Below, piece by piece: positions 36,045-45,700 of a DNA stretch of 64,000 nucleotides. The DNA is from Sulfuricella sp. (GTDB lineage Bacteria > Pseudomonadota > Gammaproteobacteria > Burkholderiales > Sulfuricellaceae). Position 1 is the stretch's first letter. Each line of letters starts with the position of its first letter. Both the position numbers and the translations under genes were made by a program. The notes under the pieces were generated by a model, which saw only the letters and a list, made by a program, of their open reading frames with translations, was not told the origin of the DNA and did not search any database. Location: contig JAHFRP010000007.1 in assembly GCA_023266195.1 (NCBI GenBank), positions 114,764-178,763 of the forward strand. The letters are read 5' to 3'.

Positions 36045-37357
36045 CGCGCCGGCTCTACACGTTGCTGCTCTACCTGCTGCTGCCCTACATTTTTTTCCAC
36101 CTGCTGTGGCGCTCGCGCCGCCAGCCCGAATATCGGCACCATCTTGGCGAGCGCTTCGGTTTCTACCGGGGTGAGCCGCCCGCCCGGCTGATCTGGCTGC
36201 ATGCCGTCTCGGTGGGCGAAACCCGCGCCGCGGTTCCCTTGGTCGAACGGCTGTTGGCGCGCTATCCCGGCCACAAAGTCCTGCTCAGCCACATGACGCC
36301 GACCGGGCGGGAAACGGGTCAGCAACTGTTCGGCGAGCGCGTGATGCAGTGCTATCTGCCTTACGATTTCCCGTTTGCCGCAAGGCGATTTCTCCGGCAC
36401 TTCAAGCCCAAGGTCGGGCTGCTGATGGAAACGGAGATCTGGTTCAACCTGGTGCAATCCTCTCGGCAAGCCGGTGTGCCGCTATTGCTGATCAATGCAC
36501 GGATGTCGGAGAAGTCCGCCGCCCGATACGCCCGATTCGGGTCTCTCTGCCAGGAAAGCCTGCAATCTCTGGCGGCAGTCGCCGCCCAGACCGACGCCGA
36601 TGCGCAACGGCTGGCCCGATTGGGTGCCCCGCCGGTTCCAGTGGCCGGCAACATCAAATTCGACGTGGCCGTACCGCAAGAATCCATCGACATGGGCCAT
36701 TCCCTGCATGCCCGTTTCGGGGCGGAGCGGCCGGTTTTACTTGCAGCCAGTACGCGCGAAGGCGAAGAAGCCTTGATTTTTCAGGCGCTGTCCGCCGCCG
36801 GCATACCCGACTTGCTGACCGTGATCGTGCCGCGTCATCCGCAGCGCTTCGATTCGGTGGCGGAAATGCTGGTGCAGCGCGGCATCCGCTTCCAGCGCCG
36901 GTCGCAAAACCAACCGGTCGCGCCGGAAACGCAGGTGGTGCTGGGCGACAGCATGGGAGAGATGTTTGCGTATTACGCCGCCTGCGATGTCGCCTTCATC
37001 GGCGGCAGCCTGCTGCCGCTGGGCGGGCAAAACCTGATCGAAGCGGCGGCGCTGGGCAAGCCGGTTTTGCTCGGCCCGCACACCTTCAATTTCACCCAGG
37101 CTTCCGAACTCGCTATTCAGGCGGGGGCGGCGCTGCGTGTGGGAAGTGCCGAAGAACTGATCCAAACGGCGGAGAGTTTATTGCGGGCGCCGGAGAAAAT
37201 CCGCGCCATGTCGGCAGCGGCGCTTGCCTTCGCCGGCCGGCATCGCGGCGCAACCGAGCGGCTGATGACCCTGATCGAGCCTTTCATGGCCGAGGAAGAA
37301 CCGAACCCCGTCATCCCCACGATGGCGGGAAGCCAGGAGTTCAGGAGCTTGTCTTAA
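36041..37357 (+). CDS. waaA: 3-deoxy-D-manno-octulosonic acid transferase
   Basis: WaaA transfers Kdo residues to lipid IVA. It has 438 residues with an N-terminal membrane-associated helix (TLLLYLLLPYIFFHLLWRS), then LGERFGFY, IWLHAVSVGETRAAVPLVERLL, METEIWFNLV, INARMSEKSAARY, NIKFDV and FIGGSLLPLGGQNLIEAAALGKPVLLGPHTFNF. The final 20 residues (VIPTMAGSQEFRSLS) look like read-through into intergenic sequence. It is translationally coupled to waaC. Confidence 0.95.
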   Translation: MTRRLYTLLLYLLLPYIFFHLLWRSRRQPEYRHHLGERFGFYRGEPPARLIWLHAVSVGETRAAVPLVERLLARYPGHKVLLSHMTPTGRETGQQLFGERVMQCYLPYDFPFAARRFLRHFKPKVGLLMETEIWFNLVQSSRQAGVPLLLINARMSEKSAARYARFGSLCQESLQSLAAVAAQTDADAQRLARLGAPPVPVAGNIKFDVAVPQESIDMGHSLHARFGAERPVLLAASTREGEEALIFQALSAAGIPDLLTVIVPRHPQRFDSVAEMLVQRGIRFQRRSQNQPVAPETQVVLGDSMGEMFAYYAACDVAFIGGSLLPLGGQNLIEAAALGKPVLLGPHTFNFTQASELAIQAGAALRVGSAEELIQTAESLLRAPEKIRAMSAAALAFAGRHRGATERLMTLIEPFMAEEEPNPVIPTMAGSQEFRSLS

Positions 37358-37399
37358 CCAGTCCCAGCCTCACATTGCCGCCGCGAGAATGACGAAATC

Positions 37400-37423
37400 G
37401 GGTGAACGGAGCTTCACCCTTTT
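37400..37423 (+). terminator. Putative waaA terminator
   Basis: A stem GGGTGAA / TTCACCC with the loop CGGAGC is followed by TTTT, between the convergent waaA and tolC genes. The stem is short, so termination may be partial. Confidence 0.5.
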
Positions 37424-37428
37424 ACCCG

Positions 37429-38730
37429 TCATTTCCCGGCCAGCCACTGATCGACCTGTTCCAGGTCGTCTTCCTTCAGTGTGCCCACCGCCGAGCGCAG
37501 CTTGAGCTGGCTGAGGATGTAGTTGTAGCGCGCCTGCGACAAATCGCGCTTGGCGGTATAGAGCTGCTGCTGGGCGTTGAGCACGTCGACGTTGGTGCGC
37601 ACCCCCACCTCCTGCCCCAGCTTGGTGGAATCCAGCGAGCTTTGGCTGGAGACCAGCGCCTGTTCCAGCGCCTTGACCTGGGCCACGCCGCTGGTCACGC
37701 CCAGATAGGCCTGGCGCGTTTGCAGCGCCACTTGGCGGTTGGCCTGCTCCAGATCCTGCTGCGCTTTTCCCCGGTTCGCAATGGCTTCGCGCACGCGGGA
37801 ACTGACCGCCCCACCCTGGTAAAGCGGCAGGTTGAATTGCAGCCCGATCGCGGTGCTTTTCATTTCTCCCAAAACGCCGACAGCAGCGCTGGCGTTGTTC
37901 GCGTCGCGGTAGGACGCCACCAGATCCAGCGTGGGATAATGGCCGGCACGGTTGCGCTCGACCTCCAGGGTGGCGATTTCCAGCGCCGCGCGCTGAAGCT
38001 GCAGGGAGGGATTCAACTGCTCGGCCGATTCCACCCATTTGTTCATGTCGTCGGGTACCGGCAGCACCAGCGGCAACTTCTCGCTGAGTGCGGCGAGGGA
38101 CTCCGGAATCTTGACGATGATCTGCTGCAAGGTGCGCTTCTTGATTTCCAGGTCGTTCAGGGCGGCGATTTCCTGGGCGTTGCTCAAGTCGTATCTCGAC
38201 TGGGCTTCGTGGGTATCCACGATGGTCGCGGTGCCCACCTCGAAGTTGCGCTTGGCCTGGGCCAGCTGCTCCGCGATAGCGGCCTTCTGTGCGCCCGCCA
38301 GCGCCACGTTGTCCTGCGCGAGCAGCACGTCGAAGTAGGCTTGCGCCACCCGCAGGATCAAGTCCTGGCGGGCGCTGGCGAACTGCGCCTCGGCCTGGTC
38401 CACCTGGCTTTTGGACTGCTCGTACTGGACAAAATTCTGCTTGCGGTAAATCGGCTGACTGAGGGAGAGTGTGTAGTCGTTGGAATTGAAGCTCCTGCTC
38501 GAACTGCCGTTGTCCACCCGGTTTGCGGTGGTGTCGGCACCCAGGCCGACGGTGGGCAGCAGCAGCGCCCGGCCCTGCGGCAGCTTTTCCAGGCCGGCCT
38601 CTAAGGCATAGCGGGCCGAGGCGTAGGCCGCATCCTGTTGCTGCGCCTCACGGTAGACGTCAATGAGATTGGCGGCCTGCAAAGCGGGGCTGGCGATAAG
38701 CGCGAGAAGCGCAAACGACATGCGTTTCAT
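37429..38730 (-). CDS. tolC: TolC family outer-membrane efflux channel
   Basis: TolC forms the trimeric outer-membrane and periplasmic tunnel for RND/MFS efflux and type I secretion. From ATG 38730 it has 433 residues with a signal peptide (MKRMSFALLALIASPALQA) and the two repeated halves of the OEP family: ANLIDVYREAQQQDAAYASARYALEAG, YTLSLSQPIYRKQNFVQYEQSK, and IGLQFNLPLYQGGAVSSRVREA, ending KEDDLEQVDQWLAGK. The frame stays open to an ATG at 38955 with a good RBS, but this would add 75 unusual residues encoded by an intergenic repeat. Its promoter (38991-39019) holds a perfect copy of the tetR operator. Confidence 0.93.
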   Translation of the reverse strand: MKRMSFALLALIASPALQAANLIDVYREAQQQDAAYASARYALEAGLEKLPQGRALLLPTVGLGADTTANRVDNGSSSRSFNSNDYTLSLSQPIYRKQNFVQYEQSKSQVDQAEAQFASARQDLILRVAQAYFDVLLAQDNVALAGAQKAAIAEQLAQAKRNFEVGTATIVDTHEAQSRYDLSNAQEIAALNDLEIKKRTLQQIIVKIPESLAALSEKLPLVLPVPDDMNKWVESAEQLNPSLQLQRAALEIATLEVERNRAGHYPTLDLVASYRDANNASAAVGVLGEMKSTAIGLQFNLPLYQGGAVSSRVREAIANRGKAQQDLEQANRQVALQTRQAYLGVTSGVAQVKALEQALVSSQSSLDSTKLGQEVGVRTNVDVLNAQQQLYTAKRDLSQARYNYILSQLKLRSAVGTLKEDDLEQVDQWLAGK

Positions 38731-38734
38731 CAGA

Positions 38735-38920
38735 ACGGTCATGGCGAAATGCAGTCCCTGAAAATGAAATTTGCCGGCGCCATGACCGTCTCCCTCACCC
38801 CTAGCCCTCTCCTTGCACCCGCAAGGAGTGTCCCCGCCGAGAGCGGCGGCAAAGCCGCTCGCTCTGGCGAGACGGGCGAGGGGGGCGAGGTCTCGCTTCG
38901 CGAGTGTCATGCTACCGCCC
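38735..38920. repeat. Composite repeat inserted between the tolC promoter and signal peptide
   Basis: The repeat contains an inverted pair ACGGTCATGGCG (38735-38746) / CGCCATGACCGT (38778-38789), then CTCACCCCTAGCCCTCTCC and nested GC-rich palindromes up to TCTCGCTTCGCGAG. The same blocks in opposite orientation occur at 12001-12183. It extends the tolC leader to about 240 nt and keeps the tolC frame open. Confidence 0.75.
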
Positions 38921-38990
38921 GGCAGCCGGGAAGCCGCGCTGTGCTCAACCTTCATTTTTCACCCTTTTAACCAAACTTGACTGTAGGCGC

Positions 38991-39019
38991 AAAATAACAC
39001 TGACCGACCGGTCGGTCAA
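38991..39019 (-). promoter_or_regulatory. tolC promoter with overlapping TetR-type operator
   Basis: The minus strand shows -35 TTGACC (39019-39014), a 17-bp spacer and -10 TATTTT (38996-38991). The 18-bp palindrome TGACCGACCGGTCGGTCA (39001-39018) occupies the -35 and spacer exactly as at the tetR promoter (545-573). Confidence 0.8.
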
Positions 39020-39047
39020 CCCGATTGGGCGGCCAGCGACAGTCGGC

Positions 39048-39713
39048 TTAAAACACGAAGCGCTGGGGCTGCATGGCATTCTTCAGCGACGGAATGCTGG
39101 TTTCAAACAGCTGGGTCGTGCGGTAAGCGTCTTCCGCCACGCGGGTAATCAGCTGCGCCTCCATCACCGGCGCCTCGCCGACCACGGCGAACAGCCTGCC
39201 GCCGACTTTCAGGCTGGCCAGAAAGGCTTGCGGCAGCACCGGCACCGAGCCGGTCAACACGATCACGTCGTAAGGCCCGCGTTGCGCCCAGCCGCGGGCG
39301 GCATCGCCCACTTCCAGGGTGACGTTGGCGATGCCGTATTTTTTGAGTATAGCGGCAACGCCCGCGGAAAATTCGGGCACCATCTCCACGCTGTGCACCC
39401 GCCCCTCCGACGCCAGCATGGCCAGCAGGGCGGTCATGTAACCGCTGCCGGTGCCGACCTCCAGCACCCGGTCGGCGGGTTTCACGCCGACTTCCTGCAC
39501 GATCCGCGCTTCGAGCTTGGGCGGCAACATCGATTCACCGAGGCCGAGCGGAATTTCCAGGTCGGAAAAAGCCAGGTTGCGGTAAGCTTCGGGAACGAAA
39601 TCCTCGCGCCGAACCTGATGCAGCAAATCCAGCACGTCCTGATCCAGCACGTCCCAAGTGCGGATCTGCTGCTCCACCATGTTAAAACGGGCCTGCTCCA
39701 TGTCCATGACCAT
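39048..39713 (-). CDS. pcm: Protein-L-isoaspartate O-methyltransferase family protein
   Basis: This 221-residue SAM-dependent methyltransferase resembles Pcm, which repairs isoaspartyl residues. ARFNMVEQQIRTWDVLDQDVLDLLHQVRREDFVP is the betaproteobacterial N-terminal form; SAM motif I is RVLEVGTGSGYMTALLA, and later motifs are VEMVPE and YDVIVLTGSV. Classical Pcm has a Thr/Ser-rich HMH-type motif that here reads LGLGESMLPP, so substrate identity is less certain. This gene commonly precedes tolC in betaproteobacteria. The start could also be ATG 39707, which has better RBS spacing. Confidence 0.85.
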   Translation of the reverse strand: MVMDMEQARFNMVEQQIRTWDVLDQDVLDLLHQVRREDFVPEAYRNLAFSDLEIPLGLGESMLPPKLEARIVQEVGVKPADRVLEVGTGSGYMTALLAMLASEGRVHSVEMVPEFSAGVAAILKKYGIANVTLEVGDAARGWAQRGPYDVIVLTGSVPVLPQAFLASLKVGGRLFAVVGEAPVMEAQLITRVAEDAYRTTQLFETSIPSLKNAMQPQRFVF

Positions 39714-39732
39714 ATGCTCCGAAATTAAGGCG

Positions 39733-39817
39733 AGGAGCCCGTCGGACTTAAAGAATCGAAGCGAAAATTCGCCTGGGCGGATTTGCAGCCGATTTCCTTT
39801 AAGTCCGACGGGCTCCT
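39733..39817. mobile_element. MITE-like element, copy 1 (85 bp, intact inverted termini)
   Basis: Perfect 21-bp terminal inverted repeats (39733-39753 and 39797-39817, core GAGCCCGTCGGACTTAAAG) enclose AATCGAAGCGAAAATTCG and GGCGGATTTGCAGCCGATTT. The ends match copies at 52255-52425 and 63711-63892. It has no coding capacity and lies between pcm and the TPP riboswitch. Confidence 0.75.
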
Positions 39818-39860
39818 ATGCTAATACTTGCAATTATTCCACATTTCAATTAGTTTCACA

Positions 39861-41847
<1,987 letters not shown>

Positions 41848-41850
41848 CCC

Positions 41851-42672
41851 ATGGATGCGCTTCTGCTGTTTAAAGCCCTGATCCTCGGCGTCGTCGAGGG
41901 CCTCACCGAGTTTCTGCCGGTCTCCAGCACCGGCCATTTGATCATCGTCGGCGATCTGCTGAACTTCAACGACGAGGTGGGCAAGGTATTCGAGATCGTG
42001 ATCCAGCTCGGTGCCATCCTGGCGGTGTGCTGGGAATACCGAGCCCGGCTGGGCAGGGTGGCGGCCGGCCTGGCCGGCGACGGGGTGGCGCGGCGCTTCG
42101 TCTTCAACCTGTTCGTCGCTTTCCTGCCGGCTGCCATACTGGGACTGCTATTCATCAAGACGATCAAGGCGCATCTGTTCAACCCGTTTTCGGTAGCGAT
42201 CGCCTTTATCGTCGGCGCGCTGGTGATTTTCTGGGTGGAGAAGAAGGCGTTCCATCCGCGCATCGACCGCGTCGACGACATGACCTGGAAAGACGCGCTG
42301 AAAGTCGGGCTGGCGCAATGCTTCGCGCTGATCCCCGGCACTTCGCGCTCGGGCGCGACCATCATGGGCGGCATGGTGTTCGGCCTGTCGCGCAAGACGG
42401 CGACCGAGTTTTCCTTCTTCCTCGCCATTCCCATCATGTTCGCCGCCACCTTCTACGATGTGTACAAGCATTGGCAGCTGCTGCATTTGCACGACCTGGG
42501 CACTTTCGCGGTGGGCTTCGTCACCGCCTTCGTCAGCGCTTTTGTCGCCATCCGGGCGCTGCTGCGCTACGTGGCGCATCACAGCTTCACCGGATTTGCC
42601 TGGTACCGCATCGTGTTCGGCGCGGTGCTGCTGGTCTACTATCGCGCCGAGCTGTTCCAGGCGATGTCGTAG
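41851..42672 (+). CDS. uppP: Undecaprenyl-diphosphatase
   Basis: UppP (BacA) dephosphorylates undecaprenyl diphosphate to recycle the carrier lipid for peptidoglycan and LPS. The 273-residue inner-membrane protein contains the active-site motifs [20 protein letters not shown] (about 12-31) and [15 protein letters not shown] (about 162-176) and about eight hydrophobic segments. It lies 3 bp after thiC, so some of its transcription may come from the riboswitch-controlled promoter. Confidence 0.96.
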   Translation: MDALLLFKALILGVVEGLTEFLPVSSTGHLIIVGDLLNFNDEVGKVFEIVIQLGAILAVCWEYRARLGRVAAGLAGDGVARRFVFNLFVAFLPAAILGLLFIKTIKAHLFNPFSVAIAFIVGALVIFWVEKKAFHPRIDRVDDMTWKDALKVGLAQCFALIPGTSRSGATIMGGMVFGLSRKTATEFSFFLAIPIMFAATFYDVYKHWQLLHLHDLGTFAVGFVTAFVSAFVAIRALLRYVAHHSFTGFAWYRIVFGAVLLVYYRAELFQAMS

Positions 42673-42690
42673 CCGTTTTCGGGAAAACAA

Positions 42691-42730
42691 AACGCCGCCG
42701 CGCCCGTTCTCCGGGTGCGGCGGCGTTTTT
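42691..42730. terminator. Bidirectional terminator between uppP and chpA
   Basis: An 11-bp stem AACGCCGCCGC (42691-42701) / GCGGCGGCGTT (42717-42727) is flanked by T-tracts on both strands (GTTTTT on plus; GTTTTGTTTT on minus). It serves the convergent uppP and chpA units. Confidence 0.88.
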
Positions 42731-42736
42731 CTTGGA

Positions 42737-45700
42737 TTAGCGCTTGACGAAGCCGGCGATGTGGCCGAGCAGTTCCTCTTCCTGGAACGGCTTGCCGAGA
42801 TAGGCGTTGACGCCCAGTTCCCTGGCGTAGTTGCGGTGCTTGTCGGCGGTGCGCGAGGTGATCATGACGATCGGGATGTGCGCGGTAAGTGCGTCGCCGC
42901 GCACGTTCTTGGTCAGCTCGAAGCCATCCATGCGCGGCATCTCGATATCCACCAGCATGACGTCGGGCAGCGATTCCTGCAGTTGCTGCAAGGCATCCAC
43001 CCCGTCCTTTGCGGTGACCACCTGATAGCCTTCCTTCAGCAACAGGCGGCTGGTGATCTTGCGCACCGTCAGCGAGTCGTCCACCACCATGATCAGCGGA
43101 GCGGCGGCAATGCCGAGGTCGGCCGGCGTAGCGGCCTTGGGCGCAGCGTCGGCGGCGGCGTCCCGCAAAGCGTAGCGCTGCGCCAGCGGTACCGGGTTGA
43201 TGATCAGTGCGACTTGGCCGTTGCCAAGCACGGTCGCGCCGGCGATGCCCGGTATGCGGGCGAGCTGCGGCCCGATGTTCTTGACCACGACCTCGCGGTT
43301 GCCGAGGATTTCATCCACGTGCACCGCGATGCGCTGGCCGCCGCTCCTGAGCAGCAACGCCACGCTGTAACGGTGCTGCTCCGGCGAGCTCTTCCGGTCG
43401 CCGAGCAAGCGCGGCAAATAAAACAGTGCATAGCGGTTGCCCAGCCATTCGATCTCGCCTTTTTGGTATATCCCTTCCAGCGCGGCGGCCTTGAACTCCT
43501 GCACCTGTTCGATCATCGCCGACGGCAAGGCATAAACCTTTTCGCCGACCCGCACCAGCACGGCCTGCGCCACGGCAAGAGTGAGCGGCAGGTAAATGGT
43601 GAAGTTCGCCCCGCCGTCCACGCCCGGCGCGGCCTCGATCCGTCCGCCGAGACCGGTGATTTCGCTACGCACCACATCCAGACCGATGCCTCGGCCGGCA
43701 ATTTGCGTCACTTCCCTGGCGGTGGAAAAACCCGGGTCGAACATCATGTCGATCAGCCGTGCCGGCGCGATATCATCGCACTCTGCCCCAAGCTTGCCGA
43801 GTTCCACTGCGCGGCGGCGAATACCGGCCAAGTCGAAGCCGCTGCCGTCATCGCTCAGGGTCAGCACGATTTCGTTGCCCACCTGGCGCGCTTCGATGCG
43901 GATCGTCCCGGCTTCCGGCTTGCCCGCGCCGAGCCGTTCGGTGGCGGTTTCCACGCCGTGGGCAAGCGAATTGCGTAGCAGATGTTCGAACGGCGCCGTC
44001 ATTTTTTCCAGCACGCTGCGGTCCAGTTCCACCTGGCCGCCCTTGATTTCCAGGGTGGCGTTCTTGTCCAGTTCACGGGCGGTTTGTCGCACGATGCGGT
44101 GCAGCCGCTCGGCGATGCTGGACAACGGGACCATACGAATATGCATCAACTCCTGCTGCAGCTCGCGGTTGAGCCGCGCCTGCTGGAGCAGTGCGGCATC
44201 GACTTCGCCCAGGCTTTTCAGCAGGTTCTGCTGCACGGTGGCGACGTCGTTGACGGACTCCGCCAGGAAGCGGGTCAGCTCCTGAAAACGGGTAAACCGG
44301 TCGAATTCGAGCGGGTCGAACGCCTCGGCCGTCCCGCCCTGGTTCGACTGCGACTGCATCCGGCCTTCCGCCTGGATTTCGATTTCGCGCACCTGGTTGC
44401 GCAGGCGGATCACGTTTTCGGTCAATTCCAGCAGGGATTGCTTGACGCCCTGCATCTCGCCCTCGATGCGGGAGCGCGCGATGCTGATCTCACCCGCCTC
44501 GTTCACCAGCCGATCCACCACATCGGCCCGTACGCGCAGCTGCTGTTCTCCGGATTTTGCAGCCGGCGCCTGGATCGCCGCAGGAGGCGGACCCTCGGTC
44601 GCCGCGAGCGCATCGACAGCCGGGGCCGCCGGCCTGGGCTGGAGCTTCTCCAGGCCGTCGCCGATCCGGTCAAAATAGGCGTCCAGTTCGTCGAAGTAGG
44701 CGGCGGTCGGATACGCGCTATCCAGCGCATCGATCACGCGGGTTTCCATGTTGTGGACCAGGTCGCCCAGCTGCAGCGCTCCGGCCATGCGCGCGCTGCC
44801 CTTGAGGGTATGCAGGGCGCGTTGCAGGTTCTGCGGTGCCTGATCTCCCGCGGGGGAGTCGCGCCATGCGCGCAGCTGCGTGCCGACCAGGGGGATCAGG
44901 TCGTGTGCCTCTTCCAGGAACAGGGGCAGGATTTCCGAATCGATATCGTCGCGTGATGTCGGTGCCGGCACCGGTCGGGCGGCAAGCCCAGTCTGCTCCG
45001 GCATAGAGGGTTCCTCCGCCGGGGCGGACATCTGCGGCGTGGTTTTTTCAGCCTCGGCGCGGGCTTTTTTCAGCAGGGCCTGCACCGAGCGGATCAACTG
45101 CTTGGCCGGCTTGGGCGGCTTTTTCTCCTCGATCGACTGCACCATTTTTTTCAGCGCGACGATGACATCGCCCATCACACCGAGTTGTTTGCCCTTGACT
45201 GGCTGCGGATGTTCCAGCATTTGCCGGAGCAAAGCCTCCAGCTCAAAACTGAGCTCAGCCGGCGCGCTGAATCCCACGGTGCGTGAAATGCCGCACAGGG
45301 TGTGGGCGGCGCGCATGAAATCGTGCCGGACCGGATGATCCGGATGATCCTCCAGCTGCGTGATTTCGGTCTGGAGCGTGGCGAGCCGCTGCCTGGCCTC
45401 GTTCAGGTAAATGCCGAGCAGGGCGGAAGACAGGCTTACGTCGCCAATCGTCACCTCGGTTTCGGGCGGCGGCGCGGGCGTCAACCCCGCCTCCTGGCCG
45501 GGCGCCACGATTTTCCGCACCGCCTCCGGCACGACGATCTCTTTCGCCGCGGCCGGGGCGGTAGGCTGTCCGGGCGCCGCCCCTTCTGCGGGGGCCTCGA
45601 TTTCAATGGGGAGCGTATTTTCCGCCACGCCGAAAACAACCGGCGCCGACACCTCGACGGCTGCCGTTTCTTCCTCAAGCGGCGCTTCGATGGGCGGCAG

